Origin: Pseudomonas phenolilytica
GTDB taxonomy: Bacteria > Pseudomonadota > Gammaproteobacteria > Pseudomonadales > Pseudomonadaceae
Direction: 5' to 3'
Assembly: GCF_021432765.1 (NCBI RefSeq)
Contig: NZ_CP058908.1
Coordinates: forward strand, 2,380,001-2,444,000
Length of the DNA stretch: 64,000 bases
Shown piece by piece: positions 1 to 10,134 of this stretch; position 1 is the stretch's first letter; each line of letters starts with the position of its first letter. The position numbers and the translations under genes were made by a program. The notes below the pieces were generated by a model. That model had not been told where the DNA came from and made no database searches. It worked only from the letters and a program-made list of their open reading frames with translations.

Positions 1-2000
<2,000 letters not shown>

Positions 2001-2129
2001 TATAACACCCAAACAATTTGGCTGTTAGACGGTAAGTCGACAAACAAACCGAAAATTTGCAAGAATTCGCGTTACCAGCATCACATACCCAACTCGCTGC
2101 AGCGGCTAAACCGAGGCAGCAACCGAATT

Positions 2130-2245
2130 GCTTGACGACCATAGAGCGTTGGAACCACCTGATCCCATCCCGAACTCAGTAGTGAAACGACGCATCGCCG
2201 ATGGTAGTGTGGGGTCTCCCCATGTGAGAGTAGGTCATCGTCAAG
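2130..2245 (+). rRNA. rrf: 5S ribosomal RNA
   Basis: About 116 nt beginning gcttgacgaccatagagcg and ending with the complementary catcgtcaagc, so the two ends pair to form helix I. It contains the typical ccatcccgaactcag and tgtggggtctccccatgtgagag segments. It lies about 130 bp after 23S with no tRNA between them, the usual order for a pseudomonad rRNA operon. Confidence 0.96.
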
Positions 2246-2255
2246 CTTCTATCCC

Positions 2256-2295
2256 AAACCCCCGATCCGCTTGCGCGGTTCGGGGGTTTGTCTTT
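2256..2295 (+). terminator. Rho-independent terminator of the rRNA operon
   Basis: A stem of aaacccccga (2256-2265) with tcgggggttt (2280-2289), plus an inner ccgc/gcgg pairing, followed by a T-rich tail (gtctttg). It lies 10 bp past the 5S gene and should end rRNA transcription. Confidence 0.85.
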
Positions 2296-3180
2296 GTGCG
2301 GAAGAAATTACCTGCGATGCAGCACTAGGTTGACCAGGTGAACGTTGGAGGCGAACAGCTACCGAGTTGGCGCAGTCGTGGGCGGCCCTGCAAGTCCGTA
2401 CGGATGGGACGTTTTGCGAGTAGTCCTAAAGATGCTTGGAATGCCAAGCAACCCACCACGGTACGCGGGGCGGCGATCCAGCTTGGCTAGCCGGCCGATA
2501 GCATTCGATTAGAATGACTTCTTTATCTGGATAGCGTGCATGTCGACCGCAGGCTGCGTAGAGTGACCACTCCATTGGCGAGTTTTCCCAGCAGATGCCG
2601 CGACGGCTCATGTTCCGTCGATATCAACACAGCTGTCGTCGAAACAGGCAGTTGGCGTATTGCCCTAATCGGATGAAACAGGATTTGGCGGCTTGCCTCG
2701 TCGCTCATGTGCCATATCCAAAAGTGTTGATAACCTTTTTCTGCATCCGACGGAAAGCGCCCAGGCGACCACTTGCTTGGATGCGATCTACTACCGCCGC
2801 CAGGTAAAGCCAGCAGCCCTGCGTCAAGATATAAGTAATTTGGCGGACCACACCTACTGGGACCTTTTAGCGTGAGCTCGCGGTTCAGTTGGTAGGAATT
2901 GCGTAGCCTGGCTGTAGGCCGAGCTTGCAGGATCCAGCTTCACGTATCAACCGACGCCCGCGGAAGCGGGCGATGCTTACGCCATCCGCCCATAGTCCGA
3001 ACTACTCCGGCTGCCAGTGGGATGTTGGCCACGGCGGCATCGAATGCGATGCCCGTAGCAGCAAGAGCGCGCCGAAGGTCGAACAGACCACTTCCACCGG
3101 CTCTCGCTCACTCGATTGGGTTCCAGCACAAGGGACTCAGCTATGACCTACGAGAGGCGGATAACTGGCTTACTGAATAA
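2296..3180. other. Gene-free stretch between the rRNA operon and the EPS cluster
   Basis: About 0.9 kb with only short overlapping open frames (60-93 codons) on both strands, none with a recognisable family, a convincing ribosome binding site or consistent pseudomonad codon use. Base composition looks less GC-rich than the flanking genes. I see no tRNA cloverleaf, IS ends or long repeats. It may be decayed coding sequence or rRNA-flanking DNA; I cannot identify a source. Confidence 0.5.
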
Positions 3181-3181
3181 A

Positions 3182-3216
3182 AAAGCCGCAGATCAACCAA
3201 GTTGATCTGCGGCTTT
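3182..3216 (-). terminator. Rho-independent terminator of the EPS cluster
   Basis: A perfect 16-bp inverted repeat (aaagccgcagatcaac at 3182-3197 with gttgatctgcggcttt at 3201-3216) around a 3-nt loop. Read on the minus strand the second arm runs into a T tract, so it is oriented to stop transcription leaving the wza-like gene, whose stop codon is only 17 bp away. Confidence 0.9.
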
Positions 3217-3232
3217 GGGGTTCAACCAGCCC

Positions 3233-4333
3233 TTACTTGGACAGGTTGTACTCGGCTGCAGCGCCGGTGCCAATCACGCTGGCCGAAGGTAGCAGCTGGC
3301 TGATGAAGCGGTTCCAGCGGGTGATATTCGCTGGGCCGACGAACACCACGTCCTGGGGCTGGAGCGGGAAGTGCTTCGCCAGGGCAAACGCGGTAGGCGA
3401 CTTGGCATTCAGCTGAAATACCTTGGCTGGTTCTTTGGCCATGTCTTCTGCGCCGCGAATGACATACAGCGCCTCGCCGTCGGCGGTTTCCTGAGCGATG
3501 CCGCCTGCGGTGCCGATCGCATCCATCAGATTCATGCTGGTTGCCTTGAAGGAAAGAGCCTGTGGCTGCCTGACTTCGCCCAACACGTAGATTTTGCGCT
3601 GGTCGTTGTAGGGCAGGTGGAGCTGATCGCCATCCTTCAAGTAAACCTGATGCAGCCAGGAGTCCGGGCGATTGAGTGAGTCGACGTCCAGCATGTACTC
3701 GCGACCGTCACGCTTGAGCATCAGGCCGGTGAGGTCGGCGGTTTCGGTGTCGACGCCGGCCTGGCCGATTGCCTGAACGATCGTCATCGGCGCGGTGGTC
3801 ACCGGAACTTCACCAGCGGTGTCGAATGCACCGGAAACGATTACGCGCTGGCTGCCAAAGCGCAGGATGGAGACGTCGACCTGCGGGCTGTCGATGTAGT
3901 TGGTCAGGCGCCGGGCGATGGTCGAGCGCAGCTCTTCGATGGTCTTGCCTGCCGCTTCGACGTTGCCGATATAGGGGTAGAACAGTGTGCCGTCCGGCCG
4001 GACGAGGCGGCCGTTGGCGTCGAGTTGCTGCTGCGGACCGGACGGGGCGGTCAGTTCAGGATGGTCCCAGACGGTGATATAGAGCAGATCGTTCGGGCCG
4101 ATGCGATACGCCGATGGTTTGTAGCTCAGCAGTTCCTGCTTGCTCGACGTACCCGCGTCAGAGGCGAGGTCCCCCTTAAGCATCTCGGGAGTGATTCGGA
4201 TCAGATGCACGGTGCCGTGTTCCGCTTCGGCGCCTTCGGTGAACTCATCCGGATCGAGATACTGGCCAGGCGCGAAGGCACAGCCCTGAAGCGCCAGGGC
4301 GGAAGTCAATGCAAGAGCGGTAAATGCTTTCAT
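3233..4333 (-). CDS. wza: Wza-like polysaccharide export outer-membrane lipoprotein
   Basis: 366-residue protein of the Wza/KpsD-type polysaccharide export family, which forms the outer-membrane exit channel for EPS. The N-terminus is a lipoprotein signal with the lipobox LQGC followed by AFAPGQYLDP. The poly-export domain has the typical YRIGPNDLLYITVWDHPEL, and SLBB-type segments follow (VIVSGAFDTAGEVPVTTAPM and YVLGEVRQPQAL). The start at 4333 is chosen because AAGGA lies 11 nt upstream and the signal peptide then has normal length. An ATG at 4345 is also in frame, but its AAGG would touch the start codon. It is the last gene of the EPS cluster and sits apart from the others by about 360 bp, so it may have its own promoter. 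Whether it pairs with the Wzc of the same cluster is inferred from context. Confidence 0.92.
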   Translation of the reverse strand: MKAFTALALTSALALQGCAFAPGQYLDPDEFTEGAEAEHGTVHLIRITPEMLKGDLASDAGTSSKQELLSYKPSAYRIGPNDLLYITVWDHPELTAPSGPQQQLDANGRLVRPDGTLFYPYIGNVEAAGKTIEELRSTIARRLTNYIDSPQVDVSILRFGSQRVIVSGAFDTAGEVPVTTAPMTIVQAIGQAGVDTETADLTGLMLKRDGREYMLDVDSLNRPDSWLHQVYLKDGDQLHLPYNDQRKIYVLGEVRQPQALSFKATSMNLMDAIGTAGGIAQETADGEALYVIRGAEDMAKEPAKVFQLNAKSPTAFALAKHFPLQPQDVVFVGPANITRWNRFISQLLPSASVIGTGAAAEYNLSK

Positions 4334-4697
4334 GGGTATGTTCATCCTTGACGGAGTGGTTTTTGTTCAAAGAGTGAGACGGCATGTTTCACTGGTCTGG
4401 GTAAGGCATCGCGTTCGTTCTGCCTGGCAAAGACGACAGCCAAAATTTCTCTCCTTCTGACCGTTCCTTCCTCGCCGGGTGCGCAGCGAAGAAAGGGTCT
4501 GTTTCTGAGTAGCCTCCGCGCTACCAGCGTCGGCGGTTGAAGGGCAGGAATCCCGGATATCTCGGGCGTTAGAAAGCGCTCAAACGACAATGTCGAAACG
4601 CCATTCCTGCCATTCGCTTCAGTACGGATAGACCGTCTCGCTTTAGTCTGGTTCAAATCACTTTCGTGTCGTTACGCCAGATTTTTCGATGTTTTCG
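4334..4697. promoter_or_regulatory. Intergenic region upstream of the wza-like gene
   Basis: A 364-bp gap inside an otherwise tightly packed minus-strand cluster. A 104-codon open frame crosses it (4342-4656) but has no recognised family and looks like chance. The length suggests a long leader or a separate promoter for wza. I could not assign firm -35/-10 boxes. Confidence 0.4.
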
Positions 4698-5465
4698 CTA
4701 CAGATCCTGATTTATCGGCGCGGCCCGTTGAGTACGATTGCTTTTCTCCCTGCGATAGGCCGGGACGATGAACAGCGCATCGTGAACGTAGCGCCGGACC
4801 AGCCGGCGAGGCTCGGAAAGCATGCGGTGCAGCCATTCCAACTTGCAGTTCTGCATCCAGCGCGGCGCCCGCTTGATACTGCCGGTGGCGAAGGAAATGG
4901 ACGCGCCGATGCAGAAGCCCATGCCTGTACGCTCATGACTTTCGATGGAGCTGGCCAGAATCTCTTGGCGCGGCGCCCCGACGGCATAGAAGACCAGCTC
5001 GGAAGGATGTTGGCGGATAAACTCCAGGCAGCGCCTGACTTCATCGGGTCGGTCGATGAAGCCCATCGGCGGGTTGTGGTGATAAACCGTGATTCCCGGA
5101 TAGAGGTTTCGCAGCTTGGTGCATTCCTCGTTCGACGCGCCGACCAGGACAATCCGCAGCCGCTCGCTATCGGCCCAGCGAAGCAGGTCGATGGTCAGAT
5201 CGCTGCCCGGAATCACCTCTTCCACGGCCACGCCCAAGCGCTGCAGCAGTGGCATCAGCACGCGGCTATCGCACAGTCGCAGCCGGGCTTTCGAATAGGC
5301 TGCGCGCAGTGCCGCGTTGTGCTGCAGCTGAGCAAGGTGGTCCACGTTGGGCGTCACCACGAACGAGTAAGGCTGTTTCACCCCCTCGCGGACAGCGGCG
5401 AGCAGAGCCGCCTTGCTACCGGTGTAGAAGGACACGCCGAAGGCATGGTTCGTATCATTCGACAC
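4698..5465 (-). CDS. WecG/TagA/CpsF family glycosyltransferase (GT26)
   Basis: 255 residues, the usual size for the WecG/TagA/CpsF family, which transfers an N-acetylmannosamine-type or related sugar to a lipid-linked acceptor at the inner membrane. Family hallmarks are TPNVDHL near the N-terminus, the GSDLTIDLL segment, GAPRQE in the nucleotide-sugar binding region, and the basic C-terminal RAPRWMQNCKLEWLHRML. The start is a GTG at 5465 with GGGAG 9 nt upstream, and the gene overlaps the end of the preceding GT2 gene by 11 nt, so the two are probably translationally coupled. Sugar specificity cannot be read from the sequence. Confidence 0.9.
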   Translation of the reverse strand: MSNDTNHAFGVSFYTGSKAALLAAVREGVKQPYSFVVTPNVDHLAQLQHNAALRAAYSKARLRLCDSRVLMPLLQRLGVAVEEVIPGSDLTIDLLRWADSERLRIVLVGASNEECTKLRNLYPGITVYHHNPPMGFIDRPDEVRRCLEFIRQHPSELVFYAVGAPRQEILASSIESHERTGMGFCIGASISFATGSIKRAPRWMQNCKLEWLHRMLSEPRRLVRRYVHDALFIVPAYRREKSNRTQRAAPINQDL

Positions 5466-6333
5466 GCATCGTTACTCCCTTGAAAGCGCCCTTGATGCCC
5501 GACCATGCGAGGCCGGGATGGTTGAATTCCTTCATGACGGTTATCGCCGACAGGAAACACGCGGAGGCCAGCGCGAACGGCGCGCCGTAGAAGCGTTTGT
5601 TGAAGCGCGTGGCCGCGCGATTGCGGTAGTAGTGGTAGAACGCCGAGCGCCCGCCCGAACTGAGCGAGCCGTAATGGAACAACCGGCTCTGCGGTACGAC
5701 CTGGATGGAGACGCCGAACTTCTTGGCGTGGTATTGCCAGTCCACTTCCTCGGAGTACATGAAGTAGGCCTCGTCCATCATGCCGATGCGCGCGAGCAGG
5801 GCCGCGGAGAACGCCAGGCTGCACCCCATCAGATAATCGGGCTTCTCCTGGGTTTGCTGCATGGCTTCCAGGGTCTGGTCCTTGCCGAGCAGCTTCGCCT
5901 TGCCCAGCAGTGGATAGAGCTTGCCGCCGCCGTAACACTCCAGACGGCCGCTATCGGCGCTGAGGATCACCGAGCCGACGAACTGGTTGTCGTTCTGCTT
6001 CAGCGCCTGCAGCAATGGCGCAAAGGCATCGGAGTCAACGTAGGTGTCATTGTTGACGATCCAGAAATACTCGGGCTGTAGGTTCTCCAGCGCCCAGCGC
6101 AGGCCATAGTTGTTGCCGCCGGCGTAGCCGTTGTTCTGCGGGTTGGCGAGGACCGTGACGTTCTGCAGCCCCCGGTCTTCGCGCCACTGAGTGAAGGCTG
6201 CGAAGGAGCCGTCCTGCGAGTCATTGTCGATGACCACCACATGGTCGACCGCCGGGCAGTGCGCGAGCAGACTCTCTACGCAACTGATCGTTTCAGTAGC
6301 AGCTTTGTAGTTGAGAATAAGTGCGACGTTCAT
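5455..6333 (-). CDS. GT2 family glycosyltransferase
   Basis: 292-residue inverting glycosyltransferase with a GT-A fold. The N-terminal segment VALILNYKA and VVVIDNDSQDGS is the nucleotide-binding start of the family. The metal-binding motif reads WIVNNDTYV (NND in place of DxD), a pattern frequent in rhamnosyl-type GT2 enzymes. EVDW and FHYGSLSSGGRSAFYHYRN-like residues mark the acceptor side. It is predicted to be cytoplasmic or membrane-associated and to add one sugar to the EPS repeat unit. It starts 41 nt inside the end of the Wzy-like gene and overlaps the next gene by 11 nt. The rhamnosyl assignment is only suggestive. Confidence 0.9.
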   Translation of the reverse strand: MNVALILNYKAATETISCVESLLAHCPAVDHVVVIDNDSQDGSFAAFTQWREDRGLQNVTVLANPQNNGYAGGNNYGLRWALENLQPEYFWIVNNDTYVDSDAFAPLLQALKQNDNQFVGSVILSADSGRLECYGGGKLYPLLGKAKLLGKDQTLEAMQQTQEKPDYLMGCSLAFSAALLARIGMMDEAYFMYSEEVDWQYHAKKFGVSIQVVPQSRLFHYGSLSSGGRSAFYHYYRNRAATRFNKRFYGAPFALASACFLSAITVMKEFNHPGLAWSGIKGAFKGVTMRVE

Positions 6334-7546
6334 GGATTCGTTCCTGGCTGCGGAGGTGGCGAGCTTTCAAGGCGTGGATGACAAAGAGCATGGCGATGAC
6401 GGGTTGCCCGTACTCCATCAGGCCATTGAGCGGCCAGATGACGAAGTACGCGAGCATGACGGGGTAGATGAAACTCATGTCCGGACTGATGTTCTTGGCG
6501 ATCCGGCGATAGATCATCAGCGTCAGCGGAATCACCAGGAAGGTCAGAAAGCCGAAGCGGAATAGCGTGCCGATGATTCCGACGTCGGAAAGGAAGAAGT
6601 GTTCCCCGAAGTAGGGGATGAAACCGTCCTGCCACATCAGCGATAGCGAGCCGCTGGGCAGCCAGTTGACGATATCCAGATGGTTCATGATCGCCGCGAT
6701 GGTGATCGAGCGCGCACCGTCCTCCACGCTTTCCAGCGAGCTGTCGTAGAACTCGACGTTGAGGCCCAGTAGTTCGAGCAGGCTTGGATAGAAGTAGAAC
6801 GGCGACAACAGGATGGTCAGCGACGCGGCCCAGATGATCGCCTTCGCGCGCAGGCAGAACAGCGTGAATGCCAAGCAGAGCACGATCAGCTGGCGGGTCT
6901 GGGTGGCGAATACCAGCGTCAGCAGCAGCAGGGCGGCCAGCACCAGATACAGCGTCTTGCTGCGCGCGGCGCCGGAGATCGGCGAGGCGCCCTTGGACCA
7001 GATCTGGATGCAATAGAAGTAACCGAAGCAGATGAGGAAGGGGCCGATGGATGAGCGGTCCGGGCGGTCATCCGAGCGCACTTCCGGACGCATGTCGGGA
7101 ATCACGCCGAATTTGAAGCACCACGAGAAGAAGGCGGCGAACAAGGCGGCATAGATGAAGGCGCGTTCGAACTGCAGCGTGCTGACCCGTTTGGAAAGAA
7201 ACAGCACGGGTGCGAAGCCCAGGCAGAACAGCACGCGCCGCTCTTCGATCAAACCGTAGACGATCGGTTGCCCATAGGTGAAGTAGGCAAATACCGCCGG
7301 CAATACCCAGAACACCACCATGCTGTACAGGCAGTAGTACATCAGGACGCGGAATTCGCGCGGTGCCTCTTCTGCCGAAGCGAGCACCAGCAACAGCGCG
7401 AAGATGATGCAGATCGCCAGGTACAGCTCGTTCACCCCCTTCAGACCGTAGGGGTTGTGCGGGCTGTCGCCGAACACGGAGAAATGCAGCACGATCACCA
7501 GGAACAGCAGCGGGAAATAGAAGAAGCGCGAAGTGAATGTGTTCAT
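6293..7546 (-). CDS. wzy: Wzy-like O-antigen/EPS polymerase (polytopic membrane protein)
   Basis: 417-residue very hydrophobic protein with about 10-12 predicted membrane helices and a larger hydrophilic loop around residues 270-330 (FYDSSLESVEDGARS and the following segment), the topology expected for Wzy polymerases and O-antigen ligases. Primary sequence is poorly conserved in this group, so the call rests on topology and position between flippase/pyruvyl transferase genes and glycosyltransferases. The ATG at 7546 is preceded by AAGGA at 9 nt; a TTG at 7549 is an alternative. It would polymerise the lipid-linked repeat units at the periplasmic face. Confidence 0.75.
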   Translation of the reverse strand: MNTFTSRFFYFPLLFLVIVLHFSVFGDSPHNPYGLKGVNELYLAICIIFALLLVLASAEEAPREFRVLMYYCLYSMVVFWVLPAVFAYFTYGQPIVYGLIEERRVLFCLGFAPVLFLSKRVSTLQFERAFIYAALFAAFFSWCFKFGVIPDMRPEVRSDDRPDRSSIGPFLICFGYFYCIQIWSKGASPISGAARSKTLYLVLAALLLLTLVFATQTRQLIVLCLAFTLFCLRAKAIIWAASLTILLSPFYFYPSLLELLGLNVEFYDSSLESVEDGARSITIAAIMNHLDIVNWLPSGSLSLMWQDGFIPYFGEHFFLSDVGIIGTLFRFGFLTFLVIPLTLMIYRRIAKNISPDMSFIYPVMLAYFVIWPLNGLMEYGQPVIAMLFVIHALKARHLRSQERIHERRTYSQLQSCY

Positions 7547-7590
7547 CAACCTGAATCCTTAGGTTTGAGGTCCCTGTCCGCAGGGCTGCT

Positions 7591-8841
7591 TCATGCGGAC
7601 TCCAAAGTCCGCCGCTTGATCTTCTTGCGCCGTACCAGCAGGCCGGTGAACGCCTTGAAGCTCTGGTAGAGACCGATTTCTCTGATCCCCTTGCCCAGCT
7701 CGAACCCCTTGTAGCTGGGCGTCTTGAGCATCAGCAGCTTCATGGCCCACAACCGCGGCAGGATCGTGGTGCGCCGGTAATACTGGAACGGCTGGATCGC
7801 GAAGATGCCGGCCGTATCGAAAGCTTCCGCTTGGACAACGCCATTGGCCTCGGCGTTGCGAAACAATTCGCGCCCCTTGTCGGTGCGGATCAGAATCAGC
7901 GAATTGCCGTCGCGCTCCTCGAACGACGGGTAGCCTTTTTCGTCGCCTTCCCAGCCGTCCGCACAGACGATATCGGCGAACTCGCCGATGCCGTCCGGGC
8001 AGATCTTGCAGCGGGTCTGCAGATGGCGGTTAAGCACCTTTCCCCAGGAATCGTTGTAGGTCATGGTGCGCGCGTCGCCGTTCTTCAGCGTCGCCTTGGT
8101 CAACCCCGGCCAGCCGTCGCCGCGATAGCGGAAGCTGGTAACGTCGTCGCGCTCGACACCCAGCTGATCCAGAACCTGCTCGGTACCGTGCAGGCTCGGC
8201 GTGCCGGCGCACATGAACGACACCACGTAGGGGATGTTCTGTTTCAGGCGCGGGTCGTGCGCCTGCATCTGGCGTACCGCGGCCACGTCGCAGGGCTTGC
8301 CGATAAACAGGTACTTCTCAGTGGACATCGCCACCCACTTCAGCGCCTGAGCCGGCGAGGCCGGCGCGTAGCGCGAACCCGACGAGGCGATGATGTTCTG
8401 CCGCGAGCGGCTGATGGTGGCGACGTTCTCCAGCGGATCGGTTTGCGACGCCTGGATCTGGATCACCCCGTCGACCAGTTTCTGCTCCAGGCAGTATTGC
8501 GCCAGTGCCGAAATCACCCCGCCGGAAGAGCCGGCCTGACGCACTTCGTTGTCCAGCGCGTGGCCCTTGAGCGTCTCGAGGATTTCGCCCCATACCGGGT
8601 GATAGTTGGCCGTTTTGTATGGGCGGATATCGAGGTTGAGCGCCGGGCAGGACTTGGCGAAGGCGCTGCTGGCCTCCTCGCTGGCAATCGACTTGCCCGC
8701 GTAGGCCTTGTTCAGCACCGGGCGGTGGTAGCCATCGGCGTTCAGCCGGATCTGTACGGCATCGTCCGAGGCAACCGAGCTGCACATGCCGCAGCCGCTG
8801 CACAGGTCGTTCTTCAGGACGCGATTCAACAAAGCTTTCAT
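7591..8841 (-). CDS. FrhB/FdhB family iron-sulfur protein of the EPS cluster
   Basis: 416 residues belonging to the coenzyme F420 hydrogenase/dehydrogenase beta-subunit family (N- and C-terminal FrhB/FdhB domains). A ferredoxin-type cluster motif lies at the N-terminus (CSGCGMC at about residues 14-20), further cysteines occur in the middle (CDVAAV, CKICPDGIGEFADIVCADGWEG), and AGSSGGVISAL resembles the flavin/substrate loop of the family. The start at 8841 has an AAGGGAAGG site and removes a 34-codon extension that would run into the upstream gene. Relatives of this family are often found beside polysaccharide pyruvyl transferases; here one lies two genes upstream. Pseudomonads are not known to use F420 as these archaeal enzymes do, so the cofactor and reaction are unknown. 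Confidence 0.82.
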   Translation of the reverse strand: MKALLNRVLKNDLCSGCGMCSSVASDDAVQIRLNADGYHRPVLNKAYAGKSIASEEASSAFAKSCPALNLDIRPYKTANYHPVWGEILETLKGHALDNEVRQAGSSGGVISALAQYCLEQKLVDGVIQIQASQTDPLENVATISRSRQNIIASSGSRYAPASPAQALKWVAMSTEKYLFIGKPCDVAAVRQMQAHDPRLKQNIPYVVSFMCAGTPSLHGTEQVLDQLGVERDDVTSFRYRGDGWPGLTKATLKNGDARTMTYNDSWGKVLNRHLQTRCKICPDGIGEFADIVCADGWEGDEKGYPSFEERDGNSLILIRTDKGRELFRNAEANGVVQAEAFDTAGIFAIQPFQYYRRTTILPRLWAMKLLMLKTPSYKGFELGKGIREIGLYQSFKAFTGLLVRRKKIKRRTLESA

Positions 8842-8902
8842 ACCAGCCTTCCCTTGAGCTGCGGGACGCGCGCGAAGCGGTCCCGGTGTTTGACGATGCC
8901 GG

Positions 8903-10132
8903 TCATGCGTTGCGCTGCCTGCGGTAGATGTTCTGCACCGCATAACCGTAAATGAGGGTCAGCACCGCCATGCCCAGAGTGGACACCCAAGGTGCTGCTT
9001 GTATCCCGTGGCCGGGAATGAAAATCCAGTAACAGGCGACCGTGATCACCCCGGAGAAGATGATTCCGAAGGTGCGCAGGAAGCCGGTGCCCATCGCCAT
9101 CAGCTGCACACCGAGGCCCGCGGCGACGAAACGGGCGAAGGTGAAGCAGGCGAAGGCCAGCCACAGCGTGTTGAGCTCGGCGTAGCTGGCGCCGAGGAAG
9201 TAATCGGTGAACAGCGGACCGATGAAATAGAAGGCGAGGGCGAATATCAGGCCCATCGCGACGTACTCGCCGAGGATGCGCGCGCCGTAGCGCACCAGTT
9301 CGCGGCTCTGGTTGTGCAGCCGGTAGGCGAAGCGCGGGATATGTACGCTGGCCAGCAGCACGCTGAACGGTACCGCGCCCTGCAGCAGGCGCGAGCCGGC
9401 AAAGTAGATACCTGCAGCCTCGCGTCCGGCCAGGTGGTTCACGAGGATGACGTCCAGTTGCGCGAAGATGTTGGTAGCGCCACTGTCCACGGCAAAGCTG
9501 GTCGAACTCTTGAAACGTTCGGCCAGCACCTGCCAGGAATTGCGCACGATGCCTGCCAGATGGGCGATCTTCGCCAGCGCGCGCAACGCGCCGGCCGCAT
9601 AGATCAGGCGCGAGACCAGGAACGCCAGGCCGATTGCGACCACATCGTTACGCAGCACGATGGCCAGCCCGATCAGCACGAAATGAATCAGTGCGGTGAC
9701 GACCACAATGCGCGTCTCGCGCTGGAACTGACCGATGCTGCGAAACACCGTCAGCGCCAGATCGCCATACGACGAGGCCAGCGTGCCGAGCAGGAACAGC
9801 ACCGAGGCCACGCGCTCGGCCATGCTCAGGTCCAGCACGAACAGAATCACCGGCAACAGGAGCACGCACGCCGGCAGCACCAGCAGCGTCTTCGCCGCCA
9901 GGCTGGCCGACATGATCGCTCCGGCACGCTCGCGCTCGGCGCCGATGTCGCGCAGCGCGCGCATGCCGAAGCCGTAGTCGGTCACCAGCGCGACGATGGT
10001 CGACCAGGTGATCACGATCGAGATGAACCCGAAGTCGGTGGGGCCGAGCGTCCGTGCCAGGATCAACAGCGTGCCCAGCTGCACGGCAGTCCGGGCCGCC
10101 GTGGTGACTCCCATCAGGGCGTGGTCGCGCAT
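8903..10132 (-). CDS. wzx: Wzx-type oligosaccharide flippase
   Basis: 409-residue polysaccharide biosynthesis/MATE-like membrane protein with about 12-14 helices. The N-terminal LGTLLILARTLGPTDFGFIS is typical of Wzx/RfbX-type flippases, with a repeated half later (NHLAGREAAGIYFAGSRLLQG). It is predicted to move undecaprenyl-linked repeat units across the inner membrane to the polymerase. Its start lies only 2 nt after the stop codon of the pyruvyl transferase gene, indicating one transcript and coupling. Confidence 0.88.
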   Translation of the reverse strand: MRDHALMGVTTAARTAVQLGTLLILARTLGPTDFGFISIVITWSTIVALVTDYGFGMRALRDIGAERERAGAIMSASLAAKTLLVLPACVLLLPVILFVLDLSMAERVASVLFLLGTLASSYGDLALTVFRSIGQFQRETRIVVVTALIHFVLIGLAIVLRNDVVAIGLAFLVSRLIYAAGALRALAKIAHLAGIVRNSWQVLAERFKSSTSFAVDSGATNIFAQLDVILVNHLAGREAAGIYFAGSRLLQGAVPFSVLLASVHIPRFAYRLHNQSRELVRYGARILGEYVAMGLIFALAFYFIGPLFTDYFLGASYAELNTLWLAFACFTFARFVAAGLGVQLMAMGTGFLRTFGIIFSGVITVACYWIFIPGHGIQAAPWVSTLGMAVLTLIYGYAVQNIYRRQRNA

Positions 10133-10134
10133 GC

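Noticed and set aside
2595..3180. Short plus-strand frames of 60-93 codons after the 5S gene
   Set aside because: No family, no good ribosome binding sites, mutually overlapping, and atypical codon use; not reported as genes.
4342..4656. 104-codon frame upstream of wza on the minus strand
   Set aside because: No recognisable domain; it runs over the wza start and reads as an Arg-rich chance frame. The region is better described as a leader.
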